The notes under the pieces: generated by a model
Database searches by the model: none
What the model saw: only the letters and a program-made list of their open reading frames with translations
Told to the model about the DNA's origin: nothing
Translations under genes and position numbers: made by a program
Shown: positions 1-8,269 of the stretch, piece by piece
Position numbering within the stretch: the first letter of the stretch is position 1
How the letters are laid out: every line of letters starts with the position of its first letter
Source of the DNA: Achromobacter seleniivolatilans
Lineage (GTDB): Bacteria; Pseudomonadota; Gammaproteobacteria; Burkholderiales; Burkholderiaceae_B
Reading direction: 5' to 3'
NCBI RefSeq assembly: GCF_030864005.1
Contig: NZ_CP132976.1
Span: 310,001-374,000 of the forward strand
Length of the DNA: 64,000 bases

Positions 1-1300
1 TCAGGCCAAATTGGGCAGGCAGCAGAAAGGTTTGCTTGGCGTTCAGGTTGTAGCGGGTGAAATCAAGGTCCAGGATAGGTGTGGCTGAGTATCCGTAGTT
101 GGTGGAGATATCCTTCTTGGCCCCGGCGGCATCGAAACCCTTGGCCACCGCTAGCGTCACATCGGTCGATTTGGTTTCTGACACCTGGATGTAGCGCAGC
201 TCAACGTTGGCCGCACGCACACGCGCGTCTTGCTGGAGCCAGCGATCCGTTGTGCGGGAGTCATACCGGTCTTTCGAATTGGCGGCGTAGACGCCCATCG
301 TGCCGGTGAGTGAGCGGGTGTTGTTCAACAAGAAGGGGTAGCTCACGCCAACGCCGATACGATCGTTTTTTACACGCCGCTCAAAGCCCAGGTATTCGAT
401 TGCGTCATCCTTGGGCTTTGCATCGTAGTGATAGCCGTCGACCTTGATCGCCAAGCCATCCGGCCCGATGGGCACACGGATTTCGCCCATCACATATTTC
501 ACATCATCGGTATTGAATGGCACGGCGGCGGTCAGCTTCACCTGTTCGCCCAGCGGTGTCAGGCTGTTGGTGGCCATATTGACCAAGGGCTGCATGCCTG
601 TGCCCAGATCGGCGACGCCACCCGTCAAACTGACCGGCTGCCGGCTGGCAGTCAAGACCAGTTCCGTCGCGCCGTCGGCGCGGCGGGGCAGATCGAGATT
701 GGGCGTGAACTTCACGCCCGGCACGGTACGCATCAGATTCAGCTGGCGTTCCAGCGTGGCCTGCTTCAAAGGCCGGTCTTCTTTCAGAGGGCCTGCAAGC
801 GTTTCAAGGCGGTCTTGCGCATTGCCGATATCGCCTTCGATCCGCACGTTGCCGATATAACCCTCGACCACAGTCACCACGACCAGGCCATTGGCGAACG
901 TCTGGTTCTGCACCAGGGCGAAGGACAGCGGAAAGCCATTATCGCGATAGAGCTGAGTGATCCTGTCAACCTGCTGCACCAACTCGCCCAGGCTGATTTC
1001 CTTGCCTGACAAAGGGGTGAGGATGGCGGTCACTTGTTCAAACGGAATGGCATGCACACCGCTGACATCAAAGTTGCGCGGCACGATGCGCTGGGCAAGC
1101 CTGGCCTGCAACGCCATTTGCTCGGGCGTGGCGGTCTGCACCACCGGAGGAGGCTGGTTGGCGCTGGGGGGGCGTTCCAATTGCGGCATTGCGTCTACGG
1201 GGTTGCCCCGTAGCGGGCCATCCGCCAACGCGTTGGCGCTGAAGGTGAGAGTGCAGATAAGCGAGAGGGTTAGCGAACTTGCCGGGAACGTGCGTCTCAT
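1..1300 (-). CDS. ShlB/FhaC/HecB-type two-partner secretion transporter, 3' end missing
   Basis: Outer-membrane TpsB pore that would export a partner TpsA exoprotein. Reading the minus strand from the ATG at 1300 gives 433 open codons and no stop before the window edge. The start MRRTFPASSLTLSLICTLTF is a signal peptide ending near ALA-D. A Pro/Gln-rich linker follows, then POTRA-like segments (around residues 60-200, with VVVTVVEGYIGNVRIEGD) and the start of a beta-barrel with a conserved GPDGLAIKVDGYHYD-like strand. Family members are usually 550-590 residues, so roughly 120-150 C-terminal barrel residues are outside the window. The TpsA partner is not visible and may lie beyond the left edge. 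Plus-strand ORFs here are antisense shadows. Confidence 0.85.
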   Translation of the reverse strand, partial: MRRTFPASSLTLSLICTLTFSANALADGPLRGNPVDAMPQLERPPSANQPPPVVQTATPEQMALQARLAQRIVPRNFDVSGVHAIPFEQVTAILTPLSGKEISLGELVQQVDRITQLYRDNGFPLSFALVQNQTFANGLVVVTVVEGYIGNVRIEGDIGNAQDRLETLAGPLKEDRPLKQATLERQLNLMRTVPGVKFTPNLDLPRRADGATELVLTASRQPVSLTGGVADLGTGMQPLVNMATNSLTPLGEQVKLTAAVPFNTDDVKYVMGEIRVPIGPDGLAIKVDGYHYDAKPKDDAIEYLGFERRVKNDRIGVGVSYPFLLNNTRSLTGTMGVYAANSKDRYDSRTTDRWLQQDARVRAANVELRYIQVSETKSTDVTLAVAKGFDAAGAKKDISTNYGYSATPILDLDFTRYNLNAKQTFLLPAQFGL

Positions 1301-1792
1301 GCCTTTTATATCTCTCAAGCTGCTGGCCTGACCCCGTTAATCAGCCGCTATTTAATAAATACCAATTGAATAAGGGGACATAGCATTGATACGAAACTGT
1401 TTCCGTACGCCACAGGCGGTATGGTGCCAGCGCCCCTTGATAATGACAATTTATTTCATTGTGACCGGCTGGAAACAGCAGGATAACAACATTGATAATT
1501 TTTTTGTCATAGATGCATATACGATATGTCAGGGTTAACTAGCGGTTTTTAATAAGATTCATGCAATTTTCAGTGCAATAGTTACAAGTCCGATGCCGCA
1601 GTATTGCGAATATTAGTAGAAACCCTGATGTGTATTAAATGTTAATAGATAAGACTATATAAACGTATCAAAAACACATCGGCTATATGGGCTACCGGGA
1701 GTCCACCAGATGGGCGAGGATGACCGCAATATCAAACGCGCCAGCCACGTCGCTGTGCGCAGGGATCGCAGATTATTTCGCTGGGGCCGCTC
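1301..1792. other. AT-rich intergenic region between the divergent TpsB and MHYT genes
   Basis: About 490 bases with no convincing gene. The stretch from about 1340 to 1680 is clearly AT-rich compared with the GC-rich surroundings and has many TAATAA and TTTAAT words. It must hold promoters for the TpsB gene (leftward) and the MHYT gene (rightward). A short perfect dyad GAAAC-T-GTTTC lies at 1393-1403. I could not fix a -35/-10 pair with confidence. Low GC here is compatible with a regulated or H-NS-type silenced promoter region, which is inference. Confidence 0.5.
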
Positions 1793-2623
1793 ATGAACCC
1801 GGGCGATATCGTTCCGCTTTCATTCAACGGCGGTCTCGTGGCGCTGTCATTCTTGACCGCTGTGCTTGGGTCCTACGTGGCGCTGTTGGCGGCAGTCGGC
1901 ATCCGCACTGAAACGCAGGATGGCGAGATCCGCATTGGCTACATCCTCATCGGCGCCGTGGCGATGGGCGGCGTAGGTATCTGGAGCATGCATTTCATTG
2001 GTATGCAGGCCCAGGATCTGCCCTTTGAAGTCGGTTATCAGGTCGGTTTGACCATACTCAGCTTTTTCGTTGCCGCAGGTTTTTCCGGCTGGGCTTTCTG
2101 GTATGTCGGCCGCGACCGCTTCACGTTTTTGCGTTGCCTGGTGGGCGGCGTGGCGGCCGGTCTCGGCGTAGCGGCCATGCATTATTTGGGTATGGGCGCC
2201 ATGCGCATGCCGGCAGTATTGATTTGGAACTTGCCGATCGTTGTTTTATCGGTGTTTATCGCCGTAGTTGCCGCAGCAGCCGCGCTCTGGCTGGCTTTCA
2301 ATACTCAGAATGAGTTTCAGCGTGCCGGAGCCGCCATTTTGATGGCAATAGCCGTGTGCGGCATGCACTACACGGGTGCTGCGGCCGGCACGGTTATCTG
2401 CACAGCCCCTCGTGACTTTTCCAGCCTGCAAATTGGCGGGCTCATGCTGCCTTATATCGCTTTCGTGCTGTCTGCCGTGGTCTTGCTGATCATGCGGTGG
2501 CAGCTGCAACGAGCTTCGAACCGTTTTCGCGTGCGCATGGCACAACGGATCGACTCGTTCATTGATTCGGCGCCAACGTCGGACCCGGGCAAGCTGCCGG
2601 GTTCCACGGTTGGGCCGGGTTAG
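1793..2623 (+). CDS. MHYT-domain integral membrane sensor
   Basis: Polytopic membrane protein of 276 residues with the MHYT domain, a seven-helix module thought to sense a diatomic gas or redox signal through a metal bound by repeated Met-His pairs. Three such motifs are visible: MHFIGM near residue 66, MHYLGM near 126 and MHYTGA near 196, on alternating helices as expected. No GGDEF, EAL or kinase domain follows. The tail after the last helix is only about 45 residues, so this is a stand-alone MHYT protein. It sits just upstream of the Tad pilus genes in the same orientation. Any role in controlling them is a guess from position. Confidence 0.85.
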   Translation: MNPGDIVPLSFNGGLVALSFLTAVLGSYVALLAAVGIRTETQDGEIRIGYILIGAVAMGGVGIWSMHFIGMQAQDLPFEVGYQVGLTILSFFVAAGFSGWAFWYVGRDRFTFLRCLVGGVAAGLGVAAMHYLGMGAMRMPAVLIWNLPIVVLSVFIAVVAAAAALWLAFNTQNEFQRAGAAILMAIAVCGMHYTGAAAGTVICTAPRDFSSLQIGGLMLPYIAFVLSAVVLLIMRWQLQRASNRFRVRMAQRIDSFIDSAPTSDPGKLPGSTVGPG

Positions 2624-2736
2624 CAAGGCCCGGACTGAGCTGGTGCGCTGCATACCAGTATTCAGGCTGCTCCGGGTTTAGGGGGCTGGCGTCTGAAGGC
2701 GCAGCTCAATTATCAATCGAGACTTAGGAGCTCGAC

Positions 2737-2913
2737 ATGAAGGCGAAACTTGCGCAGTTCTGGAACGATGAAGATGGCATCACCGCCCTGGAATATGGGT
2801 TGATTGCGGGACTCGTGGCGGTTGCGCTGATCGCTGCGGTGGGCACGTTCAGTACCGCCCTGGGCGATATGTTCAAGGCCCTTGGCGCCAAGCTTGACGC
2901 TGCCAAAACCTAA
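2737..2913 (+). CDS. flp: Flp-type major pilin
   Basis: Structural subunit of the Tad pilus, 58 residues, too short for most ORF lists. The sequence is a short charged leader, then the prepilin cleavage motif DEDG/ITALEYGLIAG with Glu at +5 and Tyr at +6, then one hydrophobic helix and a short tail. Cleavage after Gly14 by the prepilin peptidase encoded next (TadV) would give a pilin of about 44 residues. A Shine-Dalgarno TTAGGAG lies about 10 bases before the ATG. Only one flp copy is seen. It heads the whole tad gene set. Confidence 0.95.
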   Translation: MKAKLAQFWNDEDGITALEYGLIAGLVAVALIAAVGTFSTALGDMFKALGAKLDAAKT

Positions 2914-3070
2914 GGCGTAAGCGGGTACCCTCTGCGTGCCGCGATGGACGCTTGCATCTAGCGTCGTCGCGGCGCGTATCTGGCTGCAAACATTGTGCGT
3001 TTGACAGGGATTGGGGTTCGTCTGGATGAACACGCCCTGCCGTTGAATCTGAATATCAGAAGGTCCTGCC

Positions 3071-3592
3071 TTGTATCCAGGGGAAGTGCTGTGGTGGCTG
3101 CTGTTCGCAAGCTGGAATCTGGTGCTGATCTACAACGATCTGCGCTATCGCCGCGTTCCCAATACGTTGATCGTGGTGGGGTTCGCGGCGCAGCTCCTGT
3201 GGCTGCTGGCAGCGGCGCTCGTGCCGGGATGGCACTACCCGCCTCGCTGGACGGGATGGCAGATGACACTGGCCGGGTTTCTGGCTGCCGTGCCGTTTCT
3301 TCTGTTGTGGGGCCGCCGCTGGATGGGCGCGGGCGATATCAAAGCCATTGCCATTCTTGGGCTGCTGTTGGGTTTTGCACCGTTGATGATGGTGCTGGTG
3401 ATAGCAAGCCTGCTGGCCGGTTTGCACGCCGTGACATACCTGGCCGTTTCGCGCTACTGGGCGTTGACTCATCGGGCGCGTCAGCTGCCCTACGCCATGT
3501 ACATGGGTATCGCCGCGCTCAGCGTGGCTCTTATTCCCTTGAATTCGGTTTGGTATTCGTGGTGTTTTTCATGGTGCTCTACGGCATCCTGA
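3071..3592 (+). CDS. tadV: Prepilin peptidase TadV/CpaA (A24 family)
   Basis: Membrane aspartyl protease that cleaves the Flp pilin and the TadE-like pseudopilins. It has 173 residues and several membrane helices. The two catalytic aspartates of the family fit D23 in IYNDLRYRRVPN and the aspartate of MGAGDIKAI (GxGD motif, near residue 93). The start is TTG with AGAAGG a few bases before it; no ATG lies nearby in frame. The last 29 codons (from about 3506) overlap the following TadE-like frame, and the final residues (NSVWYSWCFSWCSTAS) look like read-through rather than conserved protein. Confidence 0.88.
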   Translation: MYPGEVLWWLLFASWNLVLIYNDLRYRRVPNTLIVVGFAAQLLWLLAAALVPGWHYPPRWTGWQMTLAGFLAAVPFLLLWGRRWMGAGDIKAIAILGLLLGFAPLMMVLVIASLLAGLHAVTYLAVSRYWALTHRARQLPYAMYMGIAALSVALIPLNSVWYSWCFSWCSTAS

Positions 3593-3999
3593 CGTATTCG
3601 CTGGTATTCCTTGCTCAGAATTCCGTCACGCTTGCCGCTCAAGATGGCGCGCGCGCCGTGCTGCAATGGCAAGCAGGAACCACATCTCTTGCCGCCCGGG
3701 CCAACGCCGGCCGCGACACCGCGCTGTCGATCGCCAGTTGGATCGCGTCGATGTCCTCGGCGCCAGTCAAGGTGGCTGTTTGCAGCAGCTCGGGCACATT
3801 AAGCAGCAGCGCGGGCGGGACATGCAGCGGGCAACCTTTGGCGCTGGACCAGATTGAAGTGACGGTGTCCTATGCCTACGGCGCGCATCCGCTGATACCG
3901 TCGGTGCCCTTGTTGAAGACGGTTCTGATGCCCGCGTCCAGTGTGTTGAGCGCCCGCGCCACCGTGCACCTGGGTAATACGTTGGGTGTGGGGGGCTGA
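3505..3999 (+). CDS. tadE: TadE-like pseudopilin without an obvious start codon
   Basis: Minor pseudopilin of the Tad system. From 3505 the frame reads GYRRAQRGSYSLEFGLVFVV and continues as a membrane helix, then NSVTLAAQDGARAVLQW: the classic basic N-terminus, Glu-containing cleavage region and helix of TadE proteins. The end is TGA at 3997-3999, overlapping the upstream alternative start of the next gene. The frame is open far upstream, but no ATG, GTG or TTG lies near the expected N-terminus. The nearest possibility is CTG at 3457, without a good ribosome site. Coordinates give the homologous part only. A sequencing indel, a rare start or frameshifting from tadV could explain it. Confidence 0.75.
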   Translation, partial: GYRRAQRGSYSLEFGLVFVVFFMVLYGILTYSLVFLAQNSVTLAAQDGARAVLQWQAGTTSLAARANAGRDTALSIASWIASMSSAPVKVAVCSSSGTLSSSAGGTCSGQPLALDQIEVTVSYAYGAHPLIPSVPLLKTVLMPASSVLSARATVHLGNTLGVGG

Positions 4000-4000
4000 C

Positions 4001-4486
4001 ATGTCTGCACCCGTGTTCCGAATCTGCCGACAGTCAATCCGCCAGCGTGGAATCGCCGCGCTGGAATTCTCGTTGACGATGACCATGCTGCTGATCTTCA
4101 TCTGCGCCGTGGTCGGTTATGGCGTGCTGTTCTGGATGCAGCAGCAGTTGGCATCGGCGGCGTCCGAAGGCGCGCGTGCGGCAGTCTATGCGCAGATCAG
4201 CGGCAAGACAGATGTGCAAGGCGAGGCCTGCAAGGCCGCGATGAGCGTGTTTTCCACCGGATCGGCTGTGCTCTGCGCCACGTCGCGCACCCCTTGCGCC
4301 TGGGCGGGAGCCGGCGGCCAGACGGCCAACTGCGCCACAGTCGCCATGACCTACAACACCCAATCCTGGCCCTTGCTGGCAACCATGAAAGCGTTCATTG
4401 CGCTGTTGCCCGGTACGAACAAGGACTGGATTCCCAGCAAGTTGTCGTCGAAAGCCGTCGTGCAGATATCGCAAGGGACACCATGA
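4001..4486 (+). CDS. Second TadE-like pseudopilin
   Basis: Minor pseudopilin of 161 residues. After a basic N-terminus (RICRQSIRQRG) comes IAALEFSLTMTMLLIFICAV, the TadE-type cleavage region and membrane helix, then QQQLASAASEGARAAVYAQ, typical of the family. Four cysteines in the periplasmic part (C73 and three from about 89 to 108) may form disulfides. The ATG at 4001 is preferred: it starts right after the previous stop, as expected for translational coupling. A GTG at 3986 would add five residues. The stop overlaps the cpaB start as ATGA. Confidence 0.88.
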   Translation: MSAPVFRICRQSIRQRGIAALEFSLTMTMLLIFICAVVGYGVLFWMQQQLASAASEGARAAVYAQISGKTDVQGEACKAAMSVFSTGSAVLCATSRTPCAWAGAGGQTANCATVAMTYNTQSWPLLATMKAFIALLPGTNKDWIPSKLSSKAVVQISQGTP

Positions 4487-5445
4487 GCAGTCTGAGCAAA
4501 ATCATCGCGGGCATTTTGTTGGTGGCGGGTCTGGTGCTGGCCTTCCTGGCCTGGCGTTTGGCTTCACAACCTGCGACGCCTCCGGCGGGACCGGCGCCCG
4601 TGGCGAGTGCGCCAGTTGACGCGCCCGCCGCGCCGTCCATGACGTTCCATGATGTGGTCGTGGCGGCAAAGGGCATTCCCGCGGGCACGCGTATCGAAGC
4701 GGATTCAATGCTCACAGTGTCGAAGTGGCAGGTCGCGCTCTCGAATAGTTTCGATTCCGTAAAGCCGCTTGAAGGGGCGGTTGCACGTGTCGACATCGCT
4801 CTGGGCGACCCCATTCTTCCCAGCTTGCTGGCACAAGGGCTTGCCCGCCAGCTAAAGCCTGGCGAGCGCGCGGTGGCCATCGCGGTGGATGAGGTGATCG
4901 GTGGCGGCAATCGTATCCGGCCGGGTGATGCGGTGGACGTGTTTTTCATGGTCGAGAAAAGCGGGGAAGTGACCATGGGGCAGGCGCGTTTGCTTCAGTC
5001 GCAAGTGCGTGTGCTGGCGTATGGCGGCACATCGGTGGATGGTCCGGATGAACGGGCGCTGCCGCAACAAGGCGCGCCAGCGCCGCCCGCCAGAACCGCT
5101 GTGCTGGCTGTGCCTGTGGAGCAAGTCAACGAATTGATGCTGGCCAGCCGCGCCGGGCGTTTGCAACTGGCACTGCGCCCGATTGGCGACGACAACGTGC
5201 CCGACACCGCACTCTTCGTGCAACGCACCGCCGTCTTGCCGGTTCGTGCGGACCTGACGCCAGCGCAGCGCGAAGCGCTGCTATCTGGCCCGAACCGGGC
5301 TTACGCAGGCGATAGCCTTGTTCAGTTGGACGGGTCGGCCCCTGCGGCCCGGCCGGTTGCCAATTCCAATCGCGGCTCAAGTACGGGTGGGGGCAGAACC
5401 GTGGAAATCGTCCGAGGAGATAAATCCGAGCGCGTGCGTTATTGA
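4483..5445 (+). CDS. cpaB: Flp pilus assembly protein CpaB/RcpC
   Basis: Periplasmic component of the Tad secretion channel, 320 residues, anchored by one N-terminal helix (IIAGILLVAGLVLAFLAWRL). A Pro/Ala linker is followed by an SAF domain (around residues 50-115: HDVVVAAKGIPAGTRIEAD, then the EGAVARVDIALGDPIL region) and the RcpC/CpaB domain with GERAVAIAVDEVIGGGNRIR. Family members are thought to line or stabilise the secretin. It starts on an ATGA overlap with the preceding pseudopilin gene and is followed after 64 bases by the secretin gene. Confidence 0.92.
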   Translation: MSSLSKIIAGILLVAGLVLAFLAWRLASQPATPPAGPAPVASAPVDAPAAPSMTFHDVVVAAKGIPAGTRIEADSMLTVSKWQVALSNSFDSVKPLEGAVARVDIALGDPILPSLLAQGLARQLKPGERAVAIAVDEVIGGGNRIRPGDAVDVFFMVEKSGEVTMGQARLLQSQVRVLAYGGTSVDGPDERALPQQGAPAPPARTAVLAVPVEQVNELMLASRAGRLQLALRPIGDDNVPDTALFVQRTAVLPVRADLTPAQREALLSGPNRAYAGDSLVQLDGSAPAARPVANSNRGSSTGGGRTVEIVRGDKSERVRY

Positions 5446-5509
5446 ACGTGGCTGCGCGTGGCTAGGTGCCGCCCGCGGCTGGACCTTTCAAAGTAACTAG
5501 ATCCAGCAA

Positions 5510-6892
5510 ATGAAGAGATATCAGCGCACCACTTTGATCTGCGTCCTGTCGGCCGCAGCAACGATGACCTACGGTGTCGTCAGCCTGGCCCAAACCGCCA
5601 CGGCCGTGTCCGGGGCCAACGCGCCCGTCCGTGATATCGCTGTGGCTGTGAAAGGCCAGCAATCCCTCATGCTGGATGGCGGCGCGCCCAGCCGCATCGC
5701 CATCGGCGACCCGGATGTGGCCGATGTGAAGATACTGGCTTCGTCCGGCAAGCGCGCTGGTTCGGTGCTGCTCTATGGCAAGAAGGCTGGCACCACGCAG
5801 TTGCAGATCTGGACAGGAAATAACGCCGTGCCGCAGGTCTGGACGGTGCGTGTCGCCAGCAGCGTGCAAGCGGCGTTGGCCGGCCGCGGTATGACTGGCG
5901 GGCCAAATGTCGATATTGCAGGCGACCGGGCGGTGGTGTCCGGCCATGCTGAAACCCCGCTCGCGCAGGTGGCGGCAGCCGCTGCGGCTGCCTCGGCCGT
6001 GGGCGACAAGAACGTGGTGGATGTCTCCACCGCAGGCACTGGCGGCGTCGTGCAGGTGGAAGTGAAGGTCGTTGAGGTGTCACGCTCCGTCATGAAAGAA
6101 GCAGGCATCAGCTTCGCTGGCCGCAGTGGCCCATGGGGCGGTATCAGCTCCACGACACCGTCAGGCGCGGCCGCCCCTTTGGGATTCGCGCAGGGCGGAG
6201 TATTGGCTTCTGGTTTTTCGCTGTTCTATGACTCCAACAACTTTTCCGCGCGCTTGCGTCTGTTGCAAAGCAATGGCATGGCGCGCGTGTTGGCAGAGCC
6301 CACACTGGTGGCATTGACGGGTCAAAGCGCCAGCTTCCTGGCGGGCGGCGAGCTACCCATTCCAGAATCCGGTGGCTTGGGCACGGTGACGGTTGCGTTC
6401 AAGCCCTTCGGCATCGGCCTGACCGTGACACCGACCGTACTGTCGCGTGACCGCATTTCGTTGAAGGTTGCGCCAGAGGCGAGCGAGCTGGACTACAGCA
6501 ACGGCATTGTCATCAACACCAGCAACGAAGCCAGCACCATCATCCCCGCTTTGCGCACGCGCCGAGCGGATACGACCGTTGAACTGGGCGACGGCGAAAG
6601 CTTTGTGATCAGCGGTTTGGTGTCGCGCCAGACCAAGGCGATGGTGAACAAGGTTCCGATGCTGGGTGACCTGCCCATCATCGGCGCATTTTTCCGTAGT
6701 GTGGACTATTCGCAAGAGGACACCGAGCTGGTCATCGTGGTGACTCCGCGGCTGGTTCGTCCCATTGCGCGCGGCGTCACGCTGCCGTTGCCTGGGGGGC
6801 GGCAAGAGCAGGCGGATTCTACGTATAACGCTTGGGGCTATTACTTGATGGGCCCAGCCGGCGGTCAACAAATGCCGGGATTCTCACGGTGA
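5510..6892 (+). CDS. cpaC: Tad pilus outer-membrane secretin CpaC/RcpA
   Basis: Forms the outer-membrane channel for the Flp pilus. It has 460 residues: a signal peptide ending near SLAQ, a BON/N0-like periplasmic region (VKGQQSLMLDGGAPSRIAIG through VWTVRV), then the secretin domain from about residue 180 (VEVKVVEVSRSVMKEAGISF) with the gate and barrel strands FLAGGELPIPESGG and VPMLGDLPIIGAFFRS near the C-terminus. The length is normal for RcpA. No rcpB/cpaD partner is seen in the cluster. The stop overlaps the possible GTG start of tadZ. Confidence 0.95.
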   Translation: MKRYQRTTLICVLSAAATMTYGVVSLAQTATAVSGANAPVRDIAVAVKGQQSLMLDGGAPSRIAIGDPDVADVKILASSGKRAGSVLLYGKKAGTTQLQIWTGNNAVPQVWTVRVASSVQAALAGRGMTGGPNVDIAGDRAVVSGHAETPLAQVAAAAAAASAVGDKNVVDVSTAGTGGVVQVEVKVVEVSRSVMKEAGISFAGRSGPWGGISSTTPSGAAAPLGFAQGGVLASGFSLFYDSNNFSARLRLLQSNGMARVLAEPTLVALTGQSASFLAGGELPIPESGGLGTVTVAFKPFGIGLTVTPTVLSRDRISLKVAPEASELDYSNGIVINTSNEASTIIPALRTRRADTTVELGDGESFVISGLVSRQTKAMVNKVPMLGDLPIIGAFFRSVDYSQEDTELVIVVTPRLVRPIARGVTLPLPGGRQEQADSTYNAWGYYLMGPAGGQQMPGFSR

Positions 6893-6897
6893 GCAAT

Positions 6898-8226
6898 ATG
6901 AAAACACATGCCAGCGAGTGGGTGGGCCTGCAAAACGGCAAGCGGTTCCTGTTTTGCTCCAAGGGCGATGGCGTTGCCACGCTGCTGGGTCAGGCTTTAG
7001 GCGACATGGGAATGTTGACCCAGGAAACGCCCAGCATAGAAGAACTGGCGCGGCGCCTGGCGGAGATAGCGCCCCAGGTGGTGTTTCTGGACTTCACCCT
7101 GAGCGAAGACGAACCTGGAAAACTCTTCAAATCCGCCGAGCTGGCGCGGTTGCTGGCGCGAATTGCGCCCACGGTGCCGCGCGTGGCGGTGGGTTTGTTG
7201 AGTCAGCCAGAAGGCGCAATCGCTGCGCTGCGGGCGGGGGTCAGCGATTTTGTGGATCCGAGCGTTGCGCCGCAAGAAGTCAAAGATGTCGTGCAACGCT
7301 TGCTGGACCTGCCCGCGGGCGGCGGGCGTATGGACGGCTCGCGCCGCAGTGTCTTGCTATTGGGCGCGCGTCCTGGCGTGGGCACAAGCACGCTGGCCGT
7401 GCATTTGAGCGGCATGGTGCAGGACCGCTTGAAGCACATGTATTCCCAGCGCGCCGCAGCCAGCGGCGCCAAAGCAGTCAAGCCGGCGGAGGCGGGCGCA
7501 ATGTTGCCGCTATCCAGCCGCGTGGCGCTCATGGACCTGGGCTGGCCGGTAGGTGATTGCCAGCTCTATTTGAATATCGGCAGCGATTTTGATTTTGCCG
7601 AAGCGGCCCGCAACCTGCGCCGCCTGGATTCCACGCTGTTGGGATCGGCGATGGCGCACACCGCCAATGGCCTGAGCGTTCTTGCCTTGCCGCGTGATCT
7701 GAACCAGATGCGCGATGTGTCCCAATCGGATTCGCTATTGGTGTTTGAGCGGCTGCGCCAGCACTTTGGCGTGGTGGTTGCCGATTCCGGCGGCTTTACC
7801 AATCCTGAATTCGTGGCCGGTTTGGCGCGCGCCTCTCAGCAGAACTGGATTGTGACGGACCAGAGCGTGGGGGCGCTGGTGTCGCTGGCAGGTTTGCTGC
7901 AAGAACTTGAGCAACTGCACGTGGACCGCCGCAGCCTGGGTTTGATCGTCAACCGCTACGACGAACGCTACGGCATGACCGCGCAGCAAATCGCCGACCG
8001 CTTCCAGCTGGAGCTGGTTGGCACCTTGCCCGATCGCACGTTGGCGCTGATGGTCTGCACCAATCAGGGTCATTTGCTGCACGAGGAAGCGGAGCGCGAC
8101 GTCTACGTGCGCGCCGTGCAGACGCTGGCGGAAAAACTTAGCGCAGAAGAGAACACGCCCGGCGGGCGGGCGAGCTGGCTGGCCACCTGGCTGCCCGGCG
8201 TGCATCGCCGCATGATTGTCGATTGA
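6898..8226 (+). CDS. tadZ: TadZ/CpaE pilus localisation ATPase
   Basis: MinD/ParA-like ATPase that places the Tad machine at the pole. It has 442 residues from the ATG at 6898. A GTG at 6889 overlapping the secretin stop (GTGA) is an equally good coupled start and adds three residues. The N-terminal 130 residues form an atypical receiver domain (QVVFLDFTLSED region). From about residue 150 the ATPase domain starts with a deviant Walker A, GARPGVGTST, where the usual signature lysine is replaced, a known trait of TadZ proteins. The later switch regions (MDLGWPVGD, VVADSGG) are recognisable. Confidence 0.92.
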   Translation: MKTHASEWVGLQNGKRFLFCSKGDGVATLLGQALGDMGMLTQETPSIEELARRLAEIAPQVVFLDFTLSEDEPGKLFKSAELARLLARIAPTVPRVAVGLLSQPEGAIAALRAGVSDFVDPSVAPQEVKDVVQRLLDLPAGGGRMDGSRRSVLLLGARPGVGTSTLAVHLSGMVQDRLKHMYSQRAAASGAKAVKPAEAGAMLPLSSRVALMDLGWPVGDCQLYLNIGSDFDFAEAARNLRRLDSTLLGSAMAHTANGLSVLALPRDLNQMRDVSQSDSLLVFERLRQHFGVVVADSGGFTNPEFVAGLARASQQNWIVTDQSVGALVSLAGLLQELEQLHVDRRSLGLIVNRYDERYGMTAQQIADRFQLELVGTLPDRTLALMVCTNQGHLLHEEAERDVYVRAVQTLAEKLSAEENTPGGRASWLATWLPGVHRRMIVD

Positions 8227-8269
8227 TAGACAGGCAGCAGCGTACACAGGAACGGCGGCGGACACCCAC

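Noticed and set aside
428..1331. Plus-strand frames at the left end
   Set aside because: They are opposite the TpsB gene, whose frame is open over 433 codons with signal peptide and POTRA-like domains.
2624..2736. Sigma-54 promoter for flp
   Set aside because: GG words are present (for example near 2690), but the spacing to GC is 11, not 10, and the flanking bases match poorly.
2995..3480. First half of the long frame that contains the TadE homology
   Set aside because: This part overlaps tadV in another frame and has no pilin-like sequence; only the part from about 3505 is real.
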